Positions 51,025 to 60,849 of a DNA stretch of 64,000 nucleotides are shown here, piece after piece. Under the pieces are notes generated by a model. The model had not been told where the DNA came from, did not search any database, and saw nothing but the letters and a program-made list of their open reading frames with translations. A program made the position numbers and the translations under genes. The first letter of the stretch is position 1. Each line of letters opens with the position of its first letter. This DNA comes from Lichenifustis flavocetrariae (lineage in GTDB: Bacteria; Pseudomonadota; Alphaproteobacteria; Rhizobiales; Beijerinckiaceae), in the NCBI RefSeq assembly GCF_026130545.1, contig NZ_JAMOIM010000009.1, positions 1-64,000 of the forward strand, written 5' to 3'.

Positions 51025-51800
51025 CACTACCCCCTTCTCGCGTGGTCCCCGCAGTGCAGTCACACGCGAGATCGGCTACGGCAGGAGCGCTTTCGGGATG
51101 GTCGGGACGTTCAGGATGCCAAGTGGATCGCGGCGATCCCATGGAGCGCTTCCTTGTTCAAGCCTCTTCGAGCTTCTGACACCAACCGTATCGAAGGCAG
51201 GCTGCGGAGCAACGCGCGAGTTATTCATATCGGACATTTCCGGTGCGTAGCACGGCGGTTTTTTTGAGATGTGCCCGTTGCGGCTTGGTGGCTCGTCAAA
51301 TGGATCAGCGAGAATAGCAACGGTGGGAGCCACGCCTTGCAGTAGTTTACATTTCACCTGACAGGCAGCGTCTGAAGGTAGCGGGTTTGCACCGCCTGCT
51401 GTGATCAGGCCGCGATCAACCACTCCTTGGTGATCGGGACGGCGTCAAGGAAGGCCCGCATCGGGTCTCGCCGAAGCACCATCATCCCTGGTTGCCCTCG
51501 CCTCAATGTCGCCCCGGACCCAGGCGTCGCAGTCGACCTGCACCCCGGCGATCGAGCGCCGTGATCGGGCCGACACCCGGAGCTCATCAGCCCACGGCAC
51601 ACCCGTTCATCCTTGACAATGCTGAGCACCTGTTTCGTGAGGCGGGCGGAGAGAACCAAGGCCGCAGCAGCTTAACTATACGTCCACGGAACCCGCAGCG
51701 CCCATGGTAAAAAGTCGCGCGAGTTCGCGCTAAATGTCAATCGTTGCCGAAGGTCACAATTTCACCACCGCGCTTTGTTGAGGGCGAACACGTGCGACCT
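51025..51800. other. Gene-poor interval
   Basis: These 776 bases separate the SDR gene from the end of the peptide importer operon. The stretches at 51230-51370 and 51660-51790 are more AT-rich. The only longer frame (51405-51659 minus, 84 residues) has no known domain or ribosome binding site. The promoter of the SDR should lie near 51030-51150. It may hold a decayed gene, but I cannot name one. Confidence 0.5.
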
Positions 51801-53444
51801 TCAGACCGCAATCGCTTCTGACACATTCGTCGCCCGGCCGGGCGGGTCTTCGACGGGGAGTTCCGCGTCCAACAGTTTCCGCGTGTAAGCCTCACGAGGC
51901 GTCGCGAAGATGTCCTCGGCCGACCGGTATTCCACGATGCGGCCGTGCAGCATCACGGCCACGTTATGCGCCAGCGAACGCACCGAATTCAGATCGTGGG
52001 TGATGAAGAGGGCCGACATGCCGCGGCGCGATTGCAGGTCGCGGATCAGGTCGATGATCTGGGCTCGGACGCGAATATCGAGGGCGGTGGTGGGCTCATC
52101 GAAGATGACGAGATCGGGGTCGGTCGCAAGGGCACGGGCGATCCCGATCCGCTTCTGCTCTCCCGCGGAGAGTTCATGCGGAAAAGCCGAAGCGAGGGAA
52201 GAGGGCAGGTGGACGGCGTCGAGCAGAGCGGAGATCCGGCGCTCGCGTTCGCCCCGGCTCATCGGGTCGAGCAATCGGAAGGATTCGCCGATCAAATCCC
52301 TCACACGCCAGCGCGGATTGAGGGCGACATAGGGCTCCTGGAACACCATCTGGATGCGGCGGCGCCAGGGTTTGAACTTTTGGGCCGAGAGGTCGGTCAC
52401 GTCCTCGCCGTCGAACAGGATCCGCCCACTCGTCGGATTGGTGAGGCGGAGGACGCATTGACCCGCGGTGGTCTTGCCGGAGCCGCTCTCGCCGACGAGC
52501 GCCAAAGTCTCACGCGGGCGGATCGAAAAGTCGACACCATCGAGCGCGCGCACTTGGTGCGTGAAGGGTCCGCCATAGATTTTGACGAGCTTTTCGGCTT
52601 GCAACAGAGGCCGCTCGCTCGCCGTGTGTCGCGCGATCGACGGAGTTGGCCTTGCCTTCGCGGCCTCGAGGAGGCTGCGGCTGTAGGCCTGCCTTGGCCC
52701 CCGCAGGAAGGCATCGACATTTTCGATCTCGATCAGCTCCCCCTCGCGCATGACCGCGATGCGGTCGCAGCAATTGCGGACGATTCCGAGATCATGGGTG
52801 ACCAGCATGACGCCCAAGCCGCGTCGCCTGCAGCGCTGGACCAGCATGTCCAGAACCTGAGCCTGCACGGTCGCGTCCAGTCCCAGCGTGGCATCATCTG
52901 CCAAAAGGACCGCGGGATCAGTCACCAAGGCCATCGCGATGACGACCCGCTGGGCCATACCGCCGGAGAGTTCGTGCGGGTAGGCCTTGGCACGACGTTC
53001 GGGATCGGTAATGCCCACTTCGCGCAACAGAGCGATGGCGCGGCTCTGGGCTTCGCTCTCGCCGACCCTGGCATGAGCGCGCAACACGCGCGCGATCTGC
53101 CGTCCCACGGGGGCGACGGGATCCAGCAGGGCTTTGGCATTGGTCCCAATGAGACCGATCTTGCCCCCGCGCAAGTCACGAAGGTCTTCATTCCGGCGGT
53201 CGAAAACCGAACACCCGTCGAAGCGGACGTCGCCGCCTAAAACCCTGAGGCCTTCGGGGACGAGCCCCAGAACGGCTTTGGTCAGAAGCGACTTGCCGGC
53301 ACCCGTTTCACCCACGATGCCGAGGATCTCGTTTCGGCGCAGGGTGCACGTGACAGCGTTCAGGATCGGCGCTGCATCTCCGCCGATGCCGACCGTCAAG
53401 CCGTCGAGTTCGAGGAGCGGTGTGGCATCAAGCGGTGCGTGCAC
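51801..53444 (-). CDS. Peptide-type ABC transporter, fused twin ATPase (DppD-DppF fusion)
   Basis: The 547-residue protein has two complete ABC domains. Domain 1 has GETGAGKS near 38-45, LSGGMAQRVVIAMAL, and VLLADDATLGLD (normal Walker B with Asp for the usual Glu). Domain 2 has GESGSGKTT near 305-315, LSAGEQKRIGIARAL and LVIFDEPTTALD. Domain 1's DDATLGLD has Asp at the catalytic Glu position, so that site may be weaker. Fusion of the two ATPases is common in these importers. It overlaps the permease stop by 17 bp. Confidence 0.9.
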   Translation of the reverse strand: MHAPLDATPLLELDGLTVGIGGDAAPILNAVTCTLRRNEILGIVGETGAGKSLLTKAVLGLVPEGLRVLGGDVRFDGCSVFDRRNEDLRDLRGGKIGLIGTNAKALLDPVAPVGRQIARVLRAHARVGESEAQSRAIALLREVGITDPERRAKAYPHELSGGMAQRVVIAMALVTDPAVLLADDATLGLDATVQAQVLDMLVQRCRRRGLGVMLVTHDLGIVRNCCDRIAVMREGELIEIENVDAFLRGPRQAYSRSLLEAAKARPTPSIARHTASERPLLQAEKLVKIYGGPFTHQVRALDGVDFSIRPRETLALVGESGSGKTTAGQCVLRLTNPTSGRILFDGEDVTDLSAQKFKPWRRRIQMVFQEPYVALNPRWRVRDLIGESFRLLDPMSRGERERRISALLDAVHLPSSLASAFPHELSAGEQKRIGIARALATDPDLVIFDEPTTALDIRVRAQIIDLIRDLQSRRGMSALFITHDLNSVRSLAHNVAVMLHGRIVEYRSAEDIFATPREAYTRKLLDAELPVEDPPGRATNVSEAIAV

Positions 53445-54288
53445 GACGATCTCCCTGAAGGCGCGGGTCGGTCAGGTCGCGGAGCGCGTCGGCGAGAAGC
53501 GCGAAGCAAAGGACGGAAAGCACGATCGCGATGCCGGGAAAAAGCGCGATCCACCAGACACCCAGGATCATCTGCTGGGCGCCGTTGCTGACCATCAACC
53601 CCCATTCGGGTGACGGCATCCGAACGCCGGCCCCGATGAAGGACAGACCGGCCGTGAGCAGGATCGCCATCCCGATGGCGATCGAAATCTGCACGATGAC
53701 GGGTGTCATGGCATTCGGCAGGATATGCTGGAACATGATCTGGAGGTCGTTGGCGCCCGCGCAGCGCGCCGCCGCGATGAAGGGACGCTCGCGCTGCGAC
53801 AACACTTCGGCCCTCACCAGTCGGGCAAACATCGGCACGAACAGGAGCGTGAGGACGATGGCGACGCTCCAGATCTCCTGGCCGAGCACCGCGACCAGCG
53901 CCATGCCGAGCACGAAAATCGGAAAGGACTGGAGGAAGTCGAAGATCCGCAGCACGACAGTGCTCAGAAATCCGCGATAGAAGCCGATCACGACCCCGAT
54001 AGGAACGCCGATCGCCAGCGACACGAAAACCGCTGTGAAACTTATCAGAAGATTGACACGGGTTGCGAAGACGACGCGCGAAAAGATGTCCATGCCGAGT
54101 TCATCGGTGCCGAACAAGTGTTCGCCGCCGGGCGGCAGAGTTGAGGAAAGCGGATCGGCATCGGTCGGCGAGAAAGACGCGATATACGGGGCGAACAGGA
54201 TCGCGACGATCTGGACCAAAAGGAGGGCCAGTCCGATCAGGGCGCCCGGCCGACGGAGAAGGAAGGCGCTGAGTTTGGCGACGTTCAC
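53428..54288 (-). CDS. Peptide-type ABC transporter permease (DppC type)
   Basis: The 286-residue protein has an N-terminal OppC-like segment (LRRPGALIGLALLLVQIVAI), the DPLSSTLPPGGEHLFGTDEL loop (GTDxLGRD-like) and the coupling loop ERPFIAAARCAGANDLQIMF. Five or six membrane helices are visible. It forms the channel with the DppB-type protein 9 bp upstream. Confidence 0.9.
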   Translation of the reverse strand: MNVAKLSAFLLRRPGALIGLALLLVQIVAILFAPYIASFSPTDADPLSSTLPPGGEHLFGTDELGMDIFSRVVFATRVNLLISFTAVFVSLAIGVPIGVVIGFYRGFLSTVVLRIFDFLQSFPIFVLGMALVAVLGQEIWSVAIVLTLLFVPMFARLVRAEVLSQRERPFIAAARCAGANDLQIMFQHILPNAMTPVIVQISIAIGMAILLTAGLSFIGAGVRMPSPEWGLMVSNGAQQMILGVWWIALFPGIAIVLSVLCFALLADALRDLTDPRLQGDRRARTA

Positions 54289-54297
54289 AACGGCCTC

Positions 54298-55338
54298 CTA
54301 GACCTGGATCCGGGGATCGGCGAGCTCGTAGAGGATATCGGCCACCGAATAGACGACCAGCACGAAAGCCGAAGCCACCAGCACGAAACCCTGAATCGCC
54401 GCATAGTCGCTGTTGACGACCGCCTGCACCGCATATTGGCCAAGGCCGCCCCAGGCGAAGATGGTCTCGACCAGCACCGCCGCGCCAAGCAGAAATCCCG
54501 TGATGAAGCTTGTCTGGCTGATGATGGGCGGCAGGGCGTTGCGGAGCGCACTGCGGATGATCCGCCGCTCCGGCACACCACAAAGACGCATGTGGTTGAC
54601 GAACTCGGATTGGTAGGCGCCACGGAAGGATGTTTGCGCCATCTTCATCAGCGCGCCGGTGTTGACGATGGCAATGGTGAGCACAGGCAGAACAAGACGC
54701 GAGGCCGCCGACCAGAAGGCGGTTCGGTCGCCTGCGATCACGCTGTCGATGGTCAAAAATCCGGTGATGGTCGGGGGCGCGTTGATCATGGCATCGATGC
54801 GCCCGAAGGGTGCCGGCGCCCAGCCGAGAATGTGAAACAGGAAGAAGACCAGCAGCAAGGCGACCCAGAAATCCGGAATAGCGCCCGCGACCAGCCCATA
54901 GATCCGCGCGACCACGTCGACGATTCCGCCCGGCCGCACCACCGAGATCACCGCCAGCGAAACCGCCGCTATGACGGTCAGGATCATGGCGTAGCCGATG
55001 AGTTCCAGTGTCGCCGGCGCCCGCTGGGCAAGGTCCGTCAGGACCGGGTTGGACGTGAAGGGAGACATTCCGAGATCGCCGTGAAGAACGGCGATCAGGT
55101 AGCGCTCCATCTGCACAGGCAAGCTCTGGTCGAGCCCGAGATGCTGCTTGAGGGCCTTGATCGAATCGTCCGTGGCAAAGTTTCCAAGGATCAGCCGCGC
55201 GGGGTCGCCCGGGAGCAATCGCACGAGCAGAAAGGTCACCAGGGTCACCCCGAGCATCTGCGGCACGATCATGCCAAGGCGCGTCAGGATGATCCGCACG
55301 AACCGGGGGAGACGATGCCAGGTCGCCGCAAGTGGCAT
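54298..55338 (-). CDS. Peptide-type ABC transporter permease (DppB type)
   Basis: The 346-residue protein has the DppB pattern: IILTRLGMIVPQMLGVTLVT, FLLVRLLPGDPARLILG, the periplasmic loop LGLDQSLPVQMERYLIAVLH and the coupling loop YQSEFVNHMRLCGVPERRII. Six membrane helices are predicted by eye. It lies 279 bp downstream of the binding-protein gene; this gap (55339-55617) has no ORF and only weak hairpins. Confidence 0.9.
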   Translation of the reverse strand: MPLAATWHRLPRFVRIILTRLGMIVPQMLGVTLVTFLLVRLLPGDPARLILGNFATDDSIKALKQHLGLDQSLPVQMERYLIAVLHGDLGMSPFTSNPVLTDLAQRAPATLELIGYAMILTVIAAVSLAVISVVRPGGIVDVVARIYGLVAGAIPDFWVALLLVFFLFHILGWAPAPFGRIDAMINAPPTITGFLTIDSVIAGDRTAFWSAASRLVLPVLTIAIVNTGALMKMAQTSFRGAYQSEFVNHMRLCGVPERRIIRSALRNALPPIISQTSFITGFLLGAAVLVETIFAWGGLGQYAVQAVVNSDYAAIQGFVLVASAFVLVVYSVADILYELADPRIQV

Positions 55339-55617
55339 GGGATCAGGTTCCTAGACCGAGACCAAAAGGGATTTGCAAGAGCCGCGCCAGGTCTCTGTCG
55401 CGTGTCGACCCACGAAATCGGCAGGCTAAACCGGCGACCGCGGAAACGGACGAAGATGCTGATCGGACTGGAAGGTAAGGCCTGCCTGGACGGTGTGGGA
55501 TCAGGAGGGACAATGGGCTTGTCCCTCGAAGATTTTCGACGCCGGCCCCGCGAGCCTTACCCGTCAGTCTCCAAACCCTGCTGAGGTCTGGAGAATGTGA
55601 AGTCAGTTGAAACTACG

Positions 55618-57198
55618 TCAGTTCTTTGAGAAGTCGTACCAGGCATTGCCGTTCGGCGTGTACCAGGAGACGCCGGTGACATTGCTTCGCGTCGCCAATT
55701 GATAACCAGGGTTAAAAAGGAAAACCCAAGGCGCCTGATCGACGATGAGCTTCTGCGCCTGCTTCATATCGGCAATCCGCGAGGGGTCGTCGGTCGAGAC
55801 AAGATTCTTGTCGATGAGAGCATCGACAGCGCCGTCTTTGAACCGCGAGTAATCCACCATGGAGTGGCTGTTCAACCAAAGGTTGGTGACATAGGCGGCG
55901 TCCGGCACGATCGCCATATCGCGCAGGAAATACATCGGGATCTTGCCCTTGGTGTAATCATCCACCAATGTCGAACTCGGGATCTTCTGCAGCTGCACGT
56001 CGATGCCGGCTTTGGCAAAGTTGGTCTTCAGGATGACGGCGATCTGTTCTTCGATTTCGTCCCCGGTCCGATAGCCAAGTTCGGTCTTGAAGCCGTCGCC
56101 AACGCCCGCTTCCTTCAGCAACGCCTTGGCCTTGGCAAGGTCATAGGTGTAATGGAAGAATTCGTCGGTATAGGCGGGGTAGATTTCCGAGATCGGGCTC
56201 TTGGTTTCGCGGGCCGTATCAAAATAGACGCTTTTTGAGATCTGGTCGCGCGGTACGAGATAGTTCAATGCCTGTCGAACACGTGGATCATTGAAGGGCG
56301 GCGTCTGGTTGTTCATCTCCACGCGGTGGATATAATTGCCGTAGACGGTCCAGACTTTCACGCCGGATGCGCTTCTCAGCAGGTTCAGCTCGCGTGGCAA
56401 CAGCCACTCGGCGACATCGATGGATCCAGCCTGGAGTGCCGCGACCCGGTTAGCCGACGACGGCATCTCGCGGAAAATGATCTTCTTCAGCGGGGGAGCA
56501 CCGCGGAAGTAGTTCGGATTGGCCTCATAGATGACTTCGCGCCCGGGCGAGTAGCTGGTCACCTGATAGGGCGAGAACGATGCCGTATGGGTCGAAAGCC
56601 AGGTCTGGGCGTTCGAATCGGCGTCGGTGACGTGCTTCTTCGCCTCGGTCGCATCGATGATGCCGAGATCGTTGTTGACCCATAGCCGCTCGATCAACGG
56701 CGAGGTTCCCGGCAATGTCACCTTCACGGTATGGTCATCGATCTTGGAAAAAGCCTTGTCGTAATCCTCGATCTTCAGCATCTGGTGCATGTACCAGTAG
56801 AACGTGCCCTTGATGGCCCAGCCGCGCTTGAAGGTCCACATCACGTCGTCGGCCGTCAGCATGTCGCCATTCGCGGCCTTGGCATCTGCAAGGTGGAAGG
56901 TGATCGAGGTGCGATCGGGCGACACCTCCCAGCTCTTGGCAAGCGAACCGACGATATGGTCGAAATCCTCAACCATGATCCCGTCCGGGTTCTTCTTCAT
57001 CGCGTAGGCGAGAAGCCGGTCATAGATGTTCTTGCGTGCCTCATGCACCGCTTCCGTCGCCGGATATTCGAGCTCGAGGGATTCGGGAGTGCGTGGCCCC
57101 GCTACGATCAAGGTTGCCTTCGCGTCCTGAGCGTAAACCGGCAGAACCATCGCGACTGCCATCGTCGTCCCAAGTAACCATGCTTTGATGCGCGTCAT
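55618..57198 (-). CDS. ABC transporter substrate-binding protein, family 5 (peptide/opine type)
   Basis: The 526-residue protein has a signal peptide (TTMAVAMVLPVYAQ) and the family 5 fold: DRTSITFHLADAKAANGDML, TADDVMWTFKRGW, a long central lobe (YSPGREVIYEANPNYFRGAP) and PRVRQALNYLVPRDQISKSV. Ligands in this family range from peptides to nickel, opines and cyclic amides. Being 59 bp after the hydantoinase genes, it probably binds their substrate. Confidence 0.9.
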   Translation of the reverse strand: MTRIKAWLLGTTMAVAMVLPVYAQDAKATLIVAGPRTPESLELEYPATEAVHEARKNIYDRLLAYAMKKNPDGIMVEDFDHIVGSLAKSWEVSPDRTSITFHLADAKAANGDMLTADDVMWTFKRGWAIKGTFYWYMHQMLKIEDYDKAFSKIDDHTVKVTLPGTSPLIERLWVNNDLGIIDATEAKKHVTDADSNAQTWLSTHTASFSPYQVTSYSPGREVIYEANPNYFRGAPPLKKIIFREMPSSANRVAALQAGSIDVAEWLLPRELNLLRSASGVKVWTVYGNYIHRVEMNNQTPPFNDPRVRQALNYLVPRDQISKSVYFDTARETKSPISEIYPAYTDEFFHYTYDLAKAKALLKEAGVGDGFKTELGYRTGDEIEEQIAVILKTNFAKAGIDVQLQKIPSSTLVDDYTKGKIPMYFLRDMAIVPDAAYVTNLWLNSHSMVDYSRFKDGAVDALIDKNLVSTDDPSRIADMKQAQKLIVDQAPWVFLFNPGYQLATRSNVTGVSWYTPNGNAWYDFSKN

Positions 57199-57257
57199 GA
57201 ACGGATCCCCTGATGAATGGTGGTTGAAGCTCTCGAGCGCGTTCCCCTTGGTGTCGG

Positions 57258-58850
57258 TCAGGCGGAGCGGCCGTAGCCGCCGCCGCCGCCCGTTTCGATG
57301 ATCAGCACGTCACCTTTGAGAAGCGGGATGTTGTAGAATTTCGACGGGCTCTTGAGGCCGAAGACGTCACCGAGTTCGCGAGTTTCGCCATTGCGGCGCA
57401 GGCTCCAGCGGTTTGGCGCGCCATCCTCTCCGCCCGCGAGGCCCCAAGGGGCGATGCGGTGCCGGTCGCCGAGACCGGAGAGATGGTGGTCTTCGAGAAG
57501 CCGATATTCGTGCACGGTGCCCATGCCGCCGCGATGTCGGCCCGCGCCGCCCGAACCATCGCGCAGGCCATAGCGCTCGACGAGTACCTGGTATTTGTGC
57601 TCCCACACCTCGATGGGCTGGTTGTGGGAGGTCTCGCCCCAGAAATAGACGGCGTCGTTGCCGGGGGCATGCGCGGTGGCGCCCTGACCCCCCTCGTAAT
57701 AATTGTACCAGACGACATCCTCGCCGGTCTTCGGGTTCTTCGAGCGTCCGGCGAGGTTGTTGCCGGATGCGTGGCTGCCGGCCGCCACCTGCGCGGGCAG
57801 CGTCTTGCCAAAGGCTTTCAGGATGGTTTCGGGCACCCGCTTCGCCATTTCAAAGGTGCAGCCGTAGACGGGACGCGGCCAGAGCGCATTGACGATGCTG
57901 CCCTCGGGCGCATCCAGTTCGATCAGGTCGAAAATGCCGGCGTTGACAGGCGTCAGAGGGTCCACCAACGCGATGATGGCGGTATAGACGGCGGCGCGTG
58001 CTGAACTCAGGGCGGCATTGATCGGCGTCGGAGCCGCCGCCGCCGTGCCGGCGAAGTCGACCCGGAAATGCGAGGCGTTCTTGGTGACTTTCACGCGGAT
58101 GGGATAGCGCGCGTCGGTCAGGCCATCGTCCTCGATGAAGTCCTCCGCCTCATAGACCCCGTCGGGCACATCCCTCATGCGGGCAAGGAAACGGTCGCGC
58201 GAATAGTCGATCGCTGCCGCCATCCCGGCCAGAACGTCGTCGATGCCGTAGCGGCCGACAAGCTCGCGAAGGCGGTTCTCGGCGACGGCGGTCGCGGAGA
58301 TCTGGCTCATCAGGTCGCCCCAGTCGTCCTCGGGCAACCGCACATTGGCCAGGATAAAATCGCGCGTTTCCTCGACGAGTTCACCACCGCGATAAAGTCG
58401 GGAGAGCGGGATGATGAGTCCGTCCTGCACGACGTGAGTCGAGGTTCCGGCGCACCCGCCGGGGCTCATGCCGCCGATGTCGGTCCAGTGCCCGATATTG
58501 ACCGCGAAGCCGAGGTGGGCGCCGTCGAGGAACATCGGACGGCAGACCATCACGTCTGACTGATGGGTCGCGAGATAGGGATTGTTGGTAATGAAGACAT
58601 CCCCAGGCTCGGGTGTGGGGAACTTCGCCACGACGGCCCGCATGGCTTGCACGAGCGAGCCGAGATGCACGCCGATGCCGCGCGATTGGATCACCATGCG
58701 TCCATCACGGTCGAACAGCGCGCAGGAGAAGTCGAAGCCTTCCGAGAAGGTCGGCGAATAAGCGGTCAGCACCGTCGTCTGGATCATCTCTTCCGTCGTG
58801 CTGAACAGGAAGTTTCGGATGATCTGCGTGGTGAACGGATCAAGCGCCAT
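57258..58850 (-). CDS. hyuB: Hydantoinase/oxoprolinase B-type subunit
   Basis: The start at ATG 58850 has GGAG five bases upstream. 530 residues is the normal HyuB length. Signature motifs are NFLFSTTEEMIQTTVLTAYS, EGFDFSCALFDRDGRMV, GDVFITNNPYLATHQSDVMV (metal-binding), NIGHWTDIGGMSPGG and GGQGATAHAPGNDAVYFWGE. It acts with HyuA in ATP-dependent opening of hydantoins, 5-oxoproline or related cyclic amides, or in acetone carboxylase-like reactions. It overlaps HyuA by 11 bp. The exact substrate is not set by sequence. Confidence 0.9.
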   Translation of the reverse strand: MALDPFTTQIIRNFLFSTTEEMIQTTVLTAYSPTFSEGFDFSCALFDRDGRMVIQSRGIGVHLGSLVQAMRAVVAKFPTPEPGDVFITNNPYLATHQSDVMVCRPMFLDGAHLGFAVNIGHWTDIGGMSPGGCAGTSTHVVQDGLIIPLSRLYRGGELVEETRDFILANVRLPEDDWGDLMSQISATAVAENRLRELVGRYGIDDVLAGMAAAIDYSRDRFLARMRDVPDGVYEAEDFIEDDGLTDARYPIRVKVTKNASHFRVDFAGTAAAAPTPINAALSSARAAVYTAIIALVDPLTPVNAGIFDLIELDAPEGSIVNALWPRPVYGCTFEMAKRVPETILKAFGKTLPAQVAAGSHASGNNLAGRSKNPKTGEDVVWYNYYEGGQGATAHAPGNDAVYFWGETSHNQPIEVWEHKYQVLVERYGLRDGSGGAGRHRGGMGTVHEYRLLEDHHLSGLGDRHRIAPWGLAGGEDGAPNRWSLRRNGETRELGDVFGLKSPSKFYNIPLLKGDVLIIETGGGGGYGRSA

Positions 58851-60849
58851 GAGGGGCTCCTTGCGATCCATCGATGCGGACGATCAGGTTGCGGTAGGGG
58901 TCGACACGGCCCGTCGCCCCGCTCGGAACGAAGAACGAGGTGTCGTATTCCTCGACCAGGCACGGGCCATCCACATGCATGCCGGGCCAGAGCTCCGTGC
59001 GGTCGAACACCGCGACCGATGAGCCGACGCCCGGCATGTCCGTCGTGCGAACCGGCTTCGGCTTTCGGTCGGGACGGGCGTGGCCCGATTGCGGCTCAAG
59101 CGGCGGCAGAGCTGCGACCGCCGTCAATCGCGCCGTGACCACAGCGGTCTTGTGGCCCAAACGGGTGCCATAAAGTGCAAAGTGGCGGGCTTCGAAGGCG
59201 TCGACGACCTGGCTCGGCGACCAGTCCGGTTCGATCAACACGTTGATCTCGTGCGCCTGCTTCGCGTATTTCATGTCGAGGCTATATTCGAAGCGGCGCG
59301 TCTCGGCGCTTCGTCCGCTCTCGACCGACGCGATATCCGAAGCGAGATCGGCGAAGATGTCGTTAAGGTCCGTCCATCGCAGATCGTCGAGCGCCGCCAT
59401 CACGGTGCGCGAGCGGGAGATCTTGATCGGGGCGCTGACCATGCCATAGGCGGAGAAGACACTGGCCATGGTGGGGACGAGGATTTCCGAAATCCCGACA
59501 TCGGCCGCGAGAACGGCGGCATGCTGACCGCCCGCGCCCCCGAACGGAACCAGGGCAAACTCGCGCGGATCGATACCCTTCTCGACCGTCATCTGCCGGA
59601 TCGCCGAGGCCATGCTGGCATTCACCACCCGATAGATGCCGGCGGCCGCATCCTGGACGCTCAATCCGAACCGATCGGCGATGCTCCTGAGCGCTGCCTC
59701 CGCCCGATCGCGATGAAGCGGCATCAGACCGTCTTCCTTGATCAGGCCCAGCACCAGATTGGCATCGGTGACGGTGCAGGCCGTGCCGCCGCGTCCATAA
59801 CAGGCGGGACCCGGTTCGGCACCCGCGCTTTGTGGGCCCACCTGCAGGGCGCCACCCTCATCGACCCAGACAATGCTGCCCCCGCCCGCACCGATCGTCT
59901 TGATGTCGATGGTCGGCGTCTTGACCGGCAGGCCCCACTCGATCTCGAAGGTGTTCTTCAGTTCGAAGCGGCCGTCCCGGATGACGGCGACGTCGAAGCT
60001 CGTGCCCCCCATATCGACCGTGATGAGGTTCTTGCGGCCGGTCAGTTGTCCAACGAACGCACCGCCCAGCACGCCGCCAGCCGGCCCCGAAACGCAGAGC
60101 GAGACGGGGCGGTCCGAGGCTTCCTGGCCGGGCTGCAAGCCGCCTTCCGAGCTCAGATAATTCACGAGGCCGGCGCTGCCGACACGATCGCGCAGCGCCG
60201 CCACATAGCGGCGGACGCGAGGCATGGCGTAGACGTTTGCGACGGTCGTGTTGGTGCGCTCGTACTCGCGAATCTCCCGGCACACGACCGACGAGACCGA
60301 CAGCGGCATGTCGGGCGCAAGCGACCGGATGACGTCGGCCACGAGGCGCTCATGACTGTCGTTGCGATAGGAATGCAGCAAGCTGACCGCGATGCCCTCG
60401 ACTCCCTCCGCGAGAACCTTGCGAACCACATCCTCGACCGCCGCCCGATCGATCGGGGTCGCAACCTCGCCCGAGGCCATCAACCGTTCGTCCACCTCGA
60501 AACAAAGGGAGCGCGGGATGAGCGGTTGCGGTTTGCGCCACGCAAGATCGTATGGCAACGGACGCGTGGCGCGCATGATTTCGAGAATATCGCGGAACCC
60601 CTTGGTGGTGATCAGAGCCACCTTGGCGCCCTTGCGCTCCAAGATCAGATTGGTGACGATCGTGGTGCCGTGCACCAAGGTCCGCACCTGATCGAGCGCG
60701 ACCTCGGCGAGGCTGAGAGCCGTCATAAACCCCTGTTCCGGCGCGCTCGGAACCGAGGGCGTCTTGGAACGGGTCACGGCGCCCGTCTCTTCGTCGAAGA
60801 CGACGATGTCCGTGAACGTCCCGCCGATATCGATGCCGACGCGCTTCAT
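58840..60849 (-). CDS. hyuA: Hydantoinase/oxoprolinase A-type subunit
   Basis: The 669-residue protein has the ASKHA-type ATPase signals: the N-terminal phosphate motif GIDIGGTFTDIVVFDEETGA, GTTIVTNLILERKGAKVALI, TVDMGGTSFDVAVIRDGRFE (second phosphate site) and IGAGGGSIVWVDEGGALQVG with GAEPGPACYGRGGTACTVTD. The C-terminus includes the HyuA_N/HyuA/HyuA_C layout of normal length. It drives substrate activation with ATP for HyuB. The ATGA overlap with the aminotransferase gene shows tight coupling. Confidence 0.9.
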   Translation of the reverse strand: MKRVGIDIGGTFTDIVVFDEETGAVTRSKTPSVPSAPEQGFMTALSLAEVALDQVRTLVHGTTIVTNLILERKGAKVALITTKGFRDILEIMRATRPLPYDLAWRKPQPLIPRSLCFEVDERLMASGEVATPIDRAAVEDVVRKVLAEGVEGIAVSLLHSYRNDSHERLVADVIRSLAPDMPLSVSSVVCREIREYERTNTTVANVYAMPRVRRYVAALRDRVGSAGLVNYLSSEGGLQPGQEASDRPVSLCVSGPAGGVLGGAFVGQLTGRKNLITVDMGGTSFDVAVIRDGRFELKNTFEIEWGLPVKTPTIDIKTIGAGGGSIVWVDEGGALQVGPQSAGAEPGPACYGRGGTACTVTDANLVLGLIKEDGLMPLHRDRAEAALRSIADRFGLSVQDAAAGIYRVVNASMASAIRQMTVEKGIDPREFALVPFGGAGGQHAAVLAADVGISEILVPTMASVFSAYGMVSAPIKISRSRTVMAALDDLRWTDLNDIFADLASDIASVESGRSAETRRFEYSLDMKYAKQAHEINVLIEPDWSPSQVVDAFEARHFALYGTRLGHKTAVVTARLTAVAALPPLEPQSGHARPDRKPKPVRTTDMPGVGSSVAVFDRTELWPGMHVDGPCLVEEYDTSFFVPSGATGRVDPYRNLIVRIDGSQGAPHGA

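Noticed and set aside
51405-51659. Minus-strand 84-residue frame in the gap after the SDR
   Set aside because: No recognisable family or ribosome binding site; could be a decayed fragment but unsupported.
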